Of a stretch of DNA of 64,000 nt, positions 48,647-58,127 are shown piece after piece (the stretch's first letter is position 1; every line of letters begins with the position of its first letter). This stretch comes from Neoechinorhynchus agilis (lineage: Eukaryota > Acanthocephala). Under the pieces are notes generated by a model that saw nothing but the letters and a program-made list of their open reading frames with translations, did no database searches and was not told the DNA's origin. Location of the stretch: contig CM121341.1 of assembly GCA_051530055.1 (NCBI GenBank), positions 7,440,001 to 7,504,000 on the forward strand, written 5' to 3'. A program made the translations under genes and the position numbers.

Positions 48647-48726
48647 AATTCAGCTTCTTACTCTCAGTTTTGTTTTAATCGTCGGACGTTCTTAATGCCT
48701 TACTCTTTTTCGAGTCTAAATTCAAG

Positions 48727-50078
48727 ATGGAGGAATTTGTGACGAAATCCCTAAAACGCTTAGGCCTTTCTGAATTGTTTCCTATTCAACTACAAGTAAT
48801 TGATTCATTCAAATCACTCATCTCCACGCAAACTTTCTACAGTACGTCGAGGGACCGCTTTCCAAGCGATTTATATATCTGGTCACCAACGGGAACCGGA
48901 AAGACGGTCGCATTCGCTCTCCCGATCGCTTATTTCCTTGAGGGTCAAGTGCGAGGCCGTCTAAGGGCCGTGATCATCAGTCCAAGTCAACAACTCAGTG
49001 ATCAAATCGGACGAGTATTCCGGCACCTGATCGATCGGAACACAGTCATGGTGTCCGGTAAACGTCACTTGAGTGAAGAACTCACGATGCTCACAACACC
49101 GCTCATTCCATCTGTCCTGATCTCTACTCCAGGCAGATTTCTTGACTATGTAAGCAGGTTTGTGCAAAGTCGAAGGGGAGAGAACGTTTCTACTGCACAT
49201 TCCCAATCGAGGAAGATTTGAGCGTATTTAATGACGTTAGATTTCTTGTTTTTGATGAAGTTGATAAACTCAGCAATGAAGGAATGATGACTGATCTTCT
49301 CTTACAAAGCATTTCTTTACAGAGACCAAAACAGCGCCCTCGTTTTTTAAATGACCTTTTTAACGAGTGGGAAGGTCATGTTATATTGCAGCGGATCCTT
49401 GTCTCAGCGACCATTGATAATCGAACGCTCGGTCTCTTCGATCTTTTTCGGCCAATCTTAATTACCAATGAAGGAATCTCTCCATTATCGATCACTAATA
49501 GACAAATTAAGCCGTTTTTATATCCGATACCGACGCTCGATGAATATCTCATAAAATGTTCCGGAAACCTTGAGACAAAACCAATGTACCTGCGGCGCCT
49601 CCTTTCTCTTCTCGATTCAAAGATTCTTGTGTTCGTGAAGTCTCGGAATATGGCTCAGCGCCTAAAACGGCTTTTAAAACTATTAGAACCTGATTGGAAA
49701 GTTGAACAGTGCTCGAGCGGCGTAAAGGCAAGCACACGCTCACGAGTTGTTGATCAGTTCAATCGAGGGGCGATCAAGGTGCTCGTATGTACCGATTTAA
49801 TAGCTCGTGGAATGGACCTCGTTCAAGTCGAAGAAGTCGTTCAGTACAGTGTTCCAAAGGACGGAACCACGTACGTCCATAGAGTTGGTCGGACTGCAAG
49901 AGCCGGAAAGCAAGGTAGAGCATATTTGTTGGTTTGCGGACAAAGTGAAGAAAAAGGAATGGCGAATGTATGGCAGGATATTGGTCAGTCCGGAAATCAT
50001 CTTAAACAAATGGAAGTCGCTTTGAGCCCGGATGATGCTTCGGACTTAAAGAAAGCTTTGGAAAAAATGATCCAATGA
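48727..50078 (+). CDS. DDX51: DEAD-box RNA helicase, DDX51/Dbp6-like
   Basis: An ATP-dependent RNA helicase of nucleolar 60S ribosome assembly. Two exons (48727-49149, 49212-50078) join in phase 0 through a 62-nt GTAAGC...GAG intron, giving 429 residues. Motifs in order: Q-like FPIQLQVID (~20), SPTGTGKT (Walker A, ~58), ISPSQQL (Ia, diverged from PTREL), STPGRFLDY (Ib), FLVFDEVDK (motif II as DEVD rather than DEAD), LVSATID (III), ILVFVKSRNMAQRL (IV), a VLVCTDLIARGMD block (V) and [15 protein letters not shown] (VI). The Dbp6/DDX51 group is the best fit by layout (insert before the DEVD, short C-tail). It is followed at 147 bp by DDX18 on the same strand. Confidence 0.88.
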
Positions 50079-50206
50079 AACAGAACGATTGCTGTTTAAT
50101 GATCAAAATTAATGAAGTGCGAGAAATGTTTGATAAACTTCCTGAGTTGTTCTTTCCTAATGTGGCATTCATGAAACGACCGTCTATTCTTAGAAATTAC
50201 CTTTAG
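50075..50206 (+). other. 43-codon ORF overlapping the DDX51 stop
   Basis: An ATG overlaps the DDX51 stop as ATGA and opens a frame of 43 residues (begins MKQNDCCLMIKINEVREMFD) that ends 19 nt before the DDX18 start. The composition is unremarkable. It may be chance or a small protein in the inter-cistronic region. Confidence 0.2.
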
Positions 50207-50207
50207 T

Positions 50208-50225
50208 GTCCTTCTAACCTTTTAG
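50208..50225 (+). promoter_or_regulatory. Splice acceptor directly before the DDX18 start codon
   Basis: The sequence tccttctaaccttttag ends immediately before ATG 50226. It has the pyrimidine tract and AG of a 3' splice site, with no obvious donor in the short gap to DDX51. This is the usual look of a spliced-leader trans-splice site at a downstream operon gene. Confidence 0.5.
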
Positions 50226-51793
50226 ATGATAGAAACGTTTGCGGATTTGAATGACCTTATCGAGGACAAGACAACTATCAGCGTTATTACTCAATCAATG
50301 GGGTTTACGAACATGACTGACGTTCAAAAGAAAGCCATTCCGATTCTCTTGGATGGAAAAGATGCAATTGTCACTGCTAAGACAGGATCAGGGAAAACAC
50401 TCGCCTTTCTTGTTCCGTTGATTCAAAAACTTAACCTCTTTCGTCTTAAAAAGAAGAAGATCCATCCAATTGAAGCAATCATAATTTCACCTACTCGAGA
50501 ACTCTCGATTCAAACATACACAGTTCTTGAAGAACTGGTGGAACACCACGAATCAATCAGTTGCGGCCTTGTAATGGGCGGTACGAATCGCCGCAATGAA
50601 TCCGAACGCGTGACTGGTGAAAATGCTCCAAATGTTCTCGTCGCAACTCCAGGACGTCTTCTTGATCATCTTCAAAACACACGTAACTTCTCTTGTGATT
50701 ACTTACGATTTCTTGTACTCGATGAAGCCGATCGCATACTGGCAATTGGATTCGAAGATGAAATTCGTCAAATATTTCGACTGTTACCGCAAAAGGCTCG
50801 CCGTCAAGTGGCTTTCTTTTCGGCAACAATCACCGATACCATTACAGATCTTGCAACTCTGGCAATGCAGGGACGACAGAGTCCGGAATACGTGAATTGC
50901 GATGGAAACGAGGATTCGAATGAGGCTACCGTGTCAACTTTAAACCAAGGATACGTTGTAGTTTCTTCGGATAAGCGGTTTCTCGTCCTCTAGAATCGGA
51001 TAGAAATTGTCTAGGCTAATTTCTGAAACACAATTTCTAATTCCTATACACATTTCTTAAAAGAAACACGTCTTCAAAGCTTATTGTCTTCTTTAGCTCA
51101 TGCATGAGCGTCAAATTTCACTATGAACTCTTTAATTTCATTGATATTGCTGATCTTCGATGTATTCATGGAAGACAGAAGCAAGCCAAGAGAACTTCGA
51201 CTTTCTTCGAATTTTGTGAGGCGAAAAAAGGAGTGTTGTTATGTACCGATGTGGCAGCTCGCGGTCTTGATATTCCTGCTGTCGATTGGATTGTTCAATA
51301 CGATCCACCGGACGATCCCAAGGAATACATTCATCGTGTAGGTCGAACTGCTCGTGCCGGTGCACATGGAAACGCTTTATTGTTTCTTACACCTTCTGAA
51401 CTCGGCCTTCTAAAGCATCTACGACTTGTCGGTGTTGCACATTTAAACGAGTTTGAATTCTCATGGAGCAAAATTGCGAATATTCAAAATGAGTTTGAAA
51501 AACTGCTTGATCGTAACTACTTTCTTCATATGAGCGCACGAGACGCCTATAAGTCATTTGTAAGGGCTTATGCCAGTCATGCTATGAAGGACGTTTATGA
51601 CATTGGTAACTTGAATTTGAAAGAAGTAGCTAAATCGTTTGGCTTCAACGTTCCACCCATAGTACCCTTCGATGTTGGAGCACCATCAAAGCGGAAAACC
51701 AAGATCGGTGAACGAGGATTGAAGTCTTTGAAACAGTATAAAAGCATTCAAAGGAAACCAATGAAGAAAGAGAGAAAACTTGAACGATTTTGA
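50226..51793 (+). CDS. DDX18: DEAD-box RNA helicase DDX18/Has1
   Basis: A nucleolar helicase for 60S assembly. Exon 1 (50226-50990) has [14 protein letters not shown] (Q motif), TAKTGSGKT (Walker A, residue ~55), [11 protein letters not shown], a [10 protein letters not shown] block, [18 protein letters not shown] (motif II) and FFSATITD, ending [14 protein letters not shown]. Exon 2 (51047-51793) resumes with [20 protein letters not shown], the conserved Has1 stretch, then [72 protein letters not shown] and the Has1-specific C-terminus ([31 protein letters not shown]). About 506 residues, normal for the family. The junction between FLVL and YTFL removes 56 nt with no usable GT-AG. Confidence 0.94.
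50991..51046 (+). other. 56-nt hairpin intron in DDX18 (non-canonical)
   Basis: The removed segment starts tagaatcggatagaaattgt and the right boundary region reads acaatttctaattcctata. The cores tagaaattgt and acaatttcta are perfect 10-bp complements, with outer partial pairing up to the exon edges. In the exon 2 frame, TAA lies 6 nt before the join and no AG occurs between it and the conserved TAC-ACA-TTT. Because of a TA shared by both edges, the ends may be TA-TA, AG-AT or GA-TA. The only GT-AG solution would delete FLVLYTFLK. Confidence 0.75.
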
Positions 51794-53177
51794 ATTATCC
51801 GTGTAGATGTAAATCGTTTCTTAACAATCACAACACCACACATATTTCTGTGATCTAATCTTCAATATTTTAATATTTTTTATATGGCAGAAAATTGAAG
51901 TAATTTATTTCATTTTTGTATTTCGGCACAATCTTGTGCCCTATAGAAAAAAACGCACAGTTGCAAAAAAGATACAAAGCACTCGCTTTCGATTTAACTT
52001 CGATTTCCACCGTAAACGTAATTGCAACTTGATTTATTTCTGACATTGAAGTTCAGTCAAAATGCGCGTTAAACCTTTTTAATCTTAAGCGAGAAAAAAA
52101 ACGACTCTTATCATTGAATTCAATGCATCTCTCATCGGGCACTGGATCCATTGATAGATTACTCATTACATCCACAATGCTAGAAGCTATAAAATGTCTC
52201 CTTTGAATTGAACACTCATAAATGACAAACGCCGCACCGTCGTCTTTTTCGAACATCCGATTTTACTCATTCTATTTTCGAGCCATGGAAATGATTTCTT
52301 TGTCGATAGTTTTGCTGGAATGCAAAGAAGGCCATTCATCGCACCAAACAAGGAAATACAAAATAGAAAAGTGAATTTTATAAAACGCAAAACTATTTCG
52401 TGTAGACTTGGTTACAGAACTTTTTTCGAATTCGTTGCTGCAAAGTAAGTTTATGTGCATTTTAAGTTTAAACTTTTGTAAAGTGGACGGCTGCGGTCTC
52501 AACTCAAAATTTAATCGCTCGCTTAAATAGAGTATAAAATTGTTTATTTTATTTAGTAAATTTACAATCAAAATAAACGGCTTATTATTCTGCTTTTGAA
52601 ACTTCTAATTATTCATTTAAGAGAACTATTTTAAGCGAAAAGCATTTGGAAGATTAATTGTTTAAACTTTTTGCATTCAGCGTAATTGTCGACGATACAT
52701 CGATCAAGGAGCAATGATGAATCTGGTGAGTTTTTTATATTAAAATCGCATCTCATTGGCTCCTATATAATTCCAATTCTTTATTTTGCAAACCTTTATA
52801 CTCACAATCGTTCCAGAGACTTTAAAATACGAACTACGCATGAGATCCTTGAACGAAAAAGTCGATAAAATCAAATACCCAGCATAATTTGTTTAAATAT
52901 TGTAATCTCTATTGACTGTACAATACTTTACTCCATTTTTCATTCCAAAAACTTTTTAACTAAAATTTAGTTCAATGCAGCATTTTATTATTGCAATCAG
53001 TTAAGAGAAGATCCCACTTTTTGACGGTAAATTCACATCTTTTGTTGTTGCTCTAAAGTTAGTCTGATCCATAGAATAGCGTTTTTTAACAATGATTCTT
53101 CAATGACCCTAATAATTCCTACATCCATGCGAGGCACGAGCCAAAAACTTAAACGCCAATATTCTAAATCACTGTAG
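51794..53177. other. Intergenic stretch without a supported gene
   Basis: AT-rich. A single arm of the fold-back MITE family (tatttcggcacaatcttgtg) lies at about 51920-51940. Short open frames carry no recognisable motif. Confidence 0.5.
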
Positions 53178-54384
53178 ATGAGGACGAAAACCCTAGAAGA
53201 GTTTCTTGTTTCCCGCGACACAGGATTTATGATCCAGCATCAAGATTATCAATTGAGTGAAAAATATTCTAGTTGGATAACAGCTGTAGAGAACCTTCCT
53301 GAACATGTCCAAAATGGAACGGCAGTTCAGCTAATCGAAGACCTCCCTACAATAATCCCCGATTATAATGAAAAAGGTTTAGGCGATTCCAAAATACTTC
53401 AGCTAAAAGCCTACTCCCTGATTCAACATCTCTGCGCAGCATATATGGTGGAGAAATCCAAGACTCAAAATGACACTCCTATAAAGATTCCAAACTCGAT
53501 AGCTGAACCAATATTGCGATTGATTGACATGACCCAACTACCAGCCGCAATCAGCCACGGTCTGATGGTCTTAGTTAATTGGAAAGCGATAGATTGAGCT
53601 CATTGGCTTAGGGTGGTGAGGATTATCTTCAGCAAATGCTCCTCATATAGATACAAAGGAAATCCTGTCAGCTGAAAATATGGATATTGTATTCAAACTT
53701 GACAGATCTGAGGACTATAGATGGTTTTTTGTAGTTGCTGGGCAAACTGAACTCAGCGCTGCAGAAGGCATTAACGAAATCTACGAGTATACAAAAAGTG
53801 AAGACCGTAATGAGCTCACAGTCCTTAAGACGGTAGCGAATTGTTTAACAAAAATGAACACTTCACTTGCTGAAATGTACAAGAAATGCAACCAATCAGT
53901 CTTTTACAATACGATAAGACTTTACCTCACATTTCCTCCGAATGGAATTTTGTTAGGCGATAAAGGAGGTGAGACGCCAATAAAAATAGGCGGAGCTTCA
54001 GCTGCTCAATCCAGCGTTGTGCCGCTAATGGACACATTTCTTGGAATCGATCATCATGAAAGTGTGAAAAGTTTCTTGGACACAATGAAGAAATATATGC
54101 CTCGTCCACATTTTGAATTCATTGAGTACGTAAAAGAGCACTGTAAATTGCGTAAACATTTGAAAGCAAAGAAAGACCAAAATCTAATTGAACTTTATAA
54201 TGAGTGCTTGGACGCCATGCTAATTTTCCGCAGGGATCATTATAAGCTTGTCTGCAGTTATGTAGTCGATCAATCCGGCGGAAGGAGCGCTTCAGAACTA
54301 AAAGGAACTGGAACAAGCACTATTGAGCATTTTCTCAATCGTCTGATAGATGCAACGGAAAATGCAAGACTATCTTTGTCGTGA
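53178..54384 (+). CDS. Indoleamine 2,3-dioxygenase family protein
   Basis: A heme dioxygenase opening the indole ring of tryptophan to N-formylkynurenine; some invertebrate members act poorly on tryptophan. Exon 1 (from ATG 53178) has the family start (NLPEHVQNG, PTIIPDYNEKG, QHLCAAYM) and ends ...LMVLVNWKAID; exon 2 continues TKEILSAENMDIVF, the same spacing as vertebrate [20 protein letters not shown]. Then follow a FFVVAGQTELSAAEG block, FYNTIRLYL, IKIGGASAAQSSVVPLMDTF (the GG.A.QSS heme-pocket block), FLGIDHHES, MKKYMPRPHFEFIEY (proximal region), a YNECLDAMLIFRRDHYKLV block and KGTGTSTIEHFLN. The proximal heme His is most likely the one in RRDHYKLV. About 382 residues, full family length. 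The internal intron is 58 nt and non-canonical. Confidence 0.92.
53589..53652 (+). other. 58-nt hairpin intron in IDO flanked by a 6-bp direct repeat
   Basis: ATAGAT occurs at 53589-53594 and 53647-53652; collapsing one copy with the 52 nt between them gives the exact conserved frame across NWKAID-TKEIL. The insert begins tgagctcattggct and ends agcaaatgctcctcat, an imperfect inverted repeat, with a second inner stem tgagga/tcctca. Exon 1 reads TGA right after ATAGAT. GT-AG alternatives delete the conserved NWK. The 6-bp repeat looks like a target-site duplication, so the splice point may lie anywhere inside it. Confidence 0.78.
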
Positions 54385-54898
54385 TTAAAAAGCCTTATAT
54401 GCCAGAGTAAATCTCCTTTTTGCTAAAAAAATGACCGAAAAATTAAGACGATTTTGTTTAAGAGCACTAAAGCTTCGAATGCAAACGCCATAACACATCA
54501 GATAAACTGTTGAACGTGTTAGGAACGGCGAAAATTCCTTACCTTCCATCGCGTCGAGGATTCATCCAGCATCCCTTTCTAAATCGATAATTATCTGCGA
54601 CCAACGATTTTCAAAAACATTGATTAAAATTCTGCGGTACTTAGTCTGAGGGCACCAATGGTTGCAATGGCGAGAGCTTAGAAAATGTAGAGCGAGACGG
54701 ATCGATGCATTTGTATTTCTCTCTTTTTTCGGCCTTGGGCCCTTTTCGCTACTTCATCGGCTCGTGAAACTGCAAGAACAAGTTAAGAAAGCCCCTTTCC
54801 CGTGGAATTGTTGATGCACCCTCCAGTCTTTTCCTCTTAAAGCGACCGGAGCGATTAAAGATGGGATGCCGTGGCCAAAACCTTACAGTTTAGAGTAT
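54385..54898. other. Short intergenic stretch
   Basis: Between the IDO stop (+) and the unknown minus-strand gene. No gene is supported; 3' exons of the minus-strand gene may lie here, but none could be fixed. Confidence 0.4.
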
Positions 54899-55390
54899 TC
54901 ACCATATTGTAGAGATTGATCTTGGCTGTCGTTTTGGAGCAATAGAGTTCATCGATGCTAAAGCAACGAATAAGCGTAGTGCCGTAGCGAGACCAAATGA
55001 GCGGTCATCCATCTTAGCACCAATCGACGGGATTGTTAAAACTTTAAGAAAATCGGCGGCGAGCAGACGTGATTGTTCTTTGGGGTCGGCAAAAGAACCA
55101 AGGAGGTTTCGAAATTCCTCCTCATGTATTGATGTATCCATTGGGACAGGCACTTCGAGCTCTTTACTCCATTGTTCAATTACGATTCGGTAAGATCAGT
55201 CGTTCATTCCTGATCGGTAGGATAAGAGTGCTGGTGAAATTGGAGCCGCCTGTTATGGACAAGGATGAGCCAAAAGCTGGGATTACTATTTCTGTGGGGC
55301 AAAGAACACCAAAACCTCTCGAGTGAACTGGGAACAAGGCTTGACGCTGCGTTGATTCGGAAAGTTCAACATTCCGGTCCCGAACGCCAT
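54899..55390 (-). CDS. Unrecognised protein, probably two or more exons
   Basis: On the minus strand, ATG near 55390 opens MAFGTGMLNFPNQRSVKP...VLVFFAPQK (to about 55290). Further on, a longer open stretch (from about 55200) reads YRIVIEQWSKELEVPVPMDT, then a FRNLLGSFADPKEQSRLLAA block, LTIPSIGAKMDDRSFGLATA and SMNSIAPKRQPRSIST. It ends at a possible donor (atatg|gtgaat, about 54898). The join between the parts was not resolved and no family is recognised. It lies between IDO and SEC24; its start is ~180 bp downstream of the SEC24 stop on the same strand, so it could be the next gene of a polycistronic unit. Confidence 0.4.
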
Positions 55391-55569
55391 CGCTGTCGTA
55401 ACACCTCGCTTGTAAGCAAATGAGTGTTTTGTGGAGCAAATTAACAAAAGTGTGTTCGCAGTTTAATCACACTCATCATTATAAAAGCATAAACCTCTGA
55501 TAATTCACACGCACTCCTCATGGAACATAAAAAATCCATGCATACTGGATGTAAGCATGGATCAAGTGG

Positions 55570-57948
55570 TTATTTCAAAGTCTCGTTTTGCACAAATGCA
55601 AAGAATTCGGCGAGACTCATTGAATCGGGTGAGTTATCATCAACAAATAGTTCACAATACTTTGAGGCGTCCGCACATAGAACAAACGTAAGGTTTTGTG
55701 CTTCGACTGAAAGTCCAACAGCGTCGACGAACGTCTTTCCTATTGGTACCGAACAGCACGGCTGACAAGGACTCAAATGACCAAAGCACTGTGAGACAAG
55801 GAGTTGATCAACATGACTGCCCGGTATAATATGGACAACGTCACCTTTGACCAGAAGATGGACGAATTCACTTCCAATGTTAGCAGACGTGAGACCAATC
55901 ATGGGGCTAAATGCGACGCGTTTGATTTGGAGGTCGTGTGAATGTTCAATGTACAGTCGGTAGAGCATTGGATACATGATTCGAAGTATTTGACGAGTGG
56001 GCGAGGAAGAGAACGTGAATCCCATACATACTCGATCATCGTTGCTCACGGATGGTCGCGTTGTAAAAGTTCTTGATTTTAGAAGTCCAAGAAGATAGAG
56101 ATGGACCATGTAAATGAAGACAAACTCCTTCTGTTCCCATATTGAGTTTGTGTTCACTTTAAAGTCCACATTGAAAACGCCGGGTTCGTTTTTCAATTGG
56201 TCGCAACAAATCGGAACCGACACTGGTAAGACCTTCTCGTGCAGCTTTTAAATCTCGTACGCAGGATCGGTCCACCGCCATTCGTGCTATGAGAGCCGCG
56301 ATTGCATCAGGATCAGCTCCTTCTACAACTCCATCGACTGAATGTCCGATCGGAATGACATAGGTATGAACCCGGATTCGGCGGATAGCCTGAGGAGAAG
56401 TGAAAAGAATTGCGATTTGAACCGAGACAAAGTCAAGACCTTCGGACAAATCGTCATCGAATTGTAGCTGCAGCCCGAAACTTGTTTCAGAGTGAATTAT
56501 AGGGCATGCCAAAAGATCCGTTGATCGAACAAAAAAATCACCGAAGAAAGACGCAACTTCGATAGCCCGAGTGCAACGTATCCTGATGACACAGTCAAAT
56601 CCAATTGGACGTGTTAGGTATTGAATAAATCGAGACTTAAACCGACACAACTCCACTTCGGGATTATTAATCAAATCAAATCCATAGACAGTACCACCAG
56701 AGTACTTTGGAAGCAGGCATATATCATAGAGATGAGATGCTTCACTGGCATGATAGTGAATTCGAAATAAATCGACTGAAATAAGCGCATCCGCGCATTG
56801 TAAGGCAAGAATTTTATAGAAATCAGTTGAATACTTAAACGGTTGGTTTTGGTTTGTGGATTTCGTCGTTGTTACTCCACGTCCGCAATCGGGATCTTGA
56901 GCAAGAAATAGACTCACTCGTCCTCCCCAATACTTTATAAGATTAATAGCGCATTCTAGAGCACTTCCTGCAGCACAACGATTGTTCATGGTTGATCCAT
57001 CATGGAACACTGCAGGTAGACTAGTGAGTAGATTGCGAATGAGTTCATAGTTATCCTCGACATTATAGATAAGTTCTTCTTTGAATGGGAGAAACGGTTC
57101 GTCGGATGCTAAGTCAGACGAAGTTAGTCGTTCAAATTCACCGGTGGCTGAATGAAGTCTAAAGAAATGTACCGAAGAATCGAAAGCGATTAAGCTGATC
57201 ATTTTACGTCGATCTCCTGGTAATTGCTTAAGATTTTGAAGCAGAACATCACATAGGGTGTGAAAATAGTTGCTTTTTAAAAGGAAAACAGTTTTCGACA
57301 GAATCCCCGACAAAAGCTGTAATCCGGAAATAATGCTAGTTGACTTATTTCAAAAACAAACACATAGATGGCCGGAACGGGTGGTCGAGACAGATTATCG
57401 ACACTAGCATTAAACTCGGCTGAATGTAGAAGGGCATAGGGTCTCTTGACTCCGAACTGATCACTGGTGCACACTTGACTGATTCCACTTGAAGTTGTGA
57501 GACCAACTAGAGTAGTGCTATCGCGTTCAATGGGATCAAAATCCTCAGGAGTATTATTGAGATGCCGGCACACATTACAGGTCCATCGATACCGGTCGAT
57601 GAAAGTAACGAAAGGATTGATATAAGCTCGACATGCTCTACATCTCGGAATACTTGCTTCCGCTGGGATTTCCATCACTGATCCAGAAGAGAATGGCTGA
57701 ACTATAAGGCCGAGTGGAAGATGGCATTGACGGAGTAAACGATCGGAATCCGGAAACAACGTAAGCGTCGATCGAATTGCTGGATCGGGATCAACCGACC
57801 ATTGATTTATGGCGGTAAGGGCGCTGGCGCCAATATGCGTAAAACGCCGTGTCTTATGATATTGAGACGTGAATGAGCATTTGATCGGAAAACACGGTGG
57901 TAATTGCTGCCGTTGGTGAAGAATTGAATCCGATGTGGGAAAATCCAT
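55570..57948 (-). CDS. SEC24: SEC24-type COPII coat cargo adaptor
   Basis: The cargo-binding subunit of the COPII coat at ER exit sites (partner SEC23). ATG 57948; the N-terminus is short and lacks the usual long Pro/Gln-rich tail. Then come RSTLTLFPDSDRLLRQCHL, PLGLIVQPF and the zinc finger RCRACRAYINPFVTFIDRYR...WTCNVCRHLN (C-x2-C pairs, residues ~95-125). The trunk domain begins SRPPVPAIYVFVFEIS and continues FHTLCDVLLQNLKQLPGDRR, SLIAFDSSVHFF, a CAAGSALECAINLIKYWGGR block and QDPDCGRGV. The beta-sandwich and helical domain (ALIARMAVDRS, about 56290) lead to VHLYLLGLLKSRTF, PMLYRLY and the gelsolin-like end, finishing LFVDDNSPDSMSLAEFFAF with stop 55570-55572. About 740 residues. Intron 1 is non-canonical; the second junction (56160-56225) can be spliced GT-AG. 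Confidence 0.93.
57278..57330 (-). other. ~53-nt hairpin intron in SEC24 (non-canonical)
   Basis: Conserved blocks IYVFVFEIS-QLAL and KSNYFHTLCDVLLQNL lie in different frames. A removed length of 3n+2 is needed; 53 nt gives the family's 12-residue spacing. Every GT-AG pair available here gives another length class, so canonical splicing is excluded by frame. The removed piece carries ccggattacag near its 5' end and ctgttttcc near its 3' end (7 of 9 pairs in ggattacag/ctgttttcc). A 6-bp direct repeat (caacta) lies just outside on both sides but is out of register with the required frame. Confidence 0.72.
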
Positions 57949-58127
57949 CGATGGATTAAGGATTTTCGCTCTTCACACTATTAAGAGCACACATTTAGGG
58001 GCATGTGACTCCTTACAAACTAAAATATTCTTCCGCAGAAACGGTTTTTTTTCAGAGAAAATCTTTACAGACATTTGAACTTTGAAAGAACAAAATCGAC
58101 ACAGTATTCCGGGAGATATCTTTTTTA

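Noticed and set aside
56160-56225. A 25-nt hairpin (ttgaaaaacg...cgttttcaa) as a mini-intron in SEC24
   Set aside because: A 61-nt GT-AG intron (gttccg...tttaaag) also fits frame; the hairpin version matches family length better but 25 nt is implausibly short. Left undecided.
39009-57948. Explaining the five frame breaks as pseudogenes or random indels
   Set aside because: All five genes keep every catalytic or structural motif on both sides, the removed pieces all have inverted ends, and removing them restores family spacing. Sequencing error at single sites cannot be excluded without reads.
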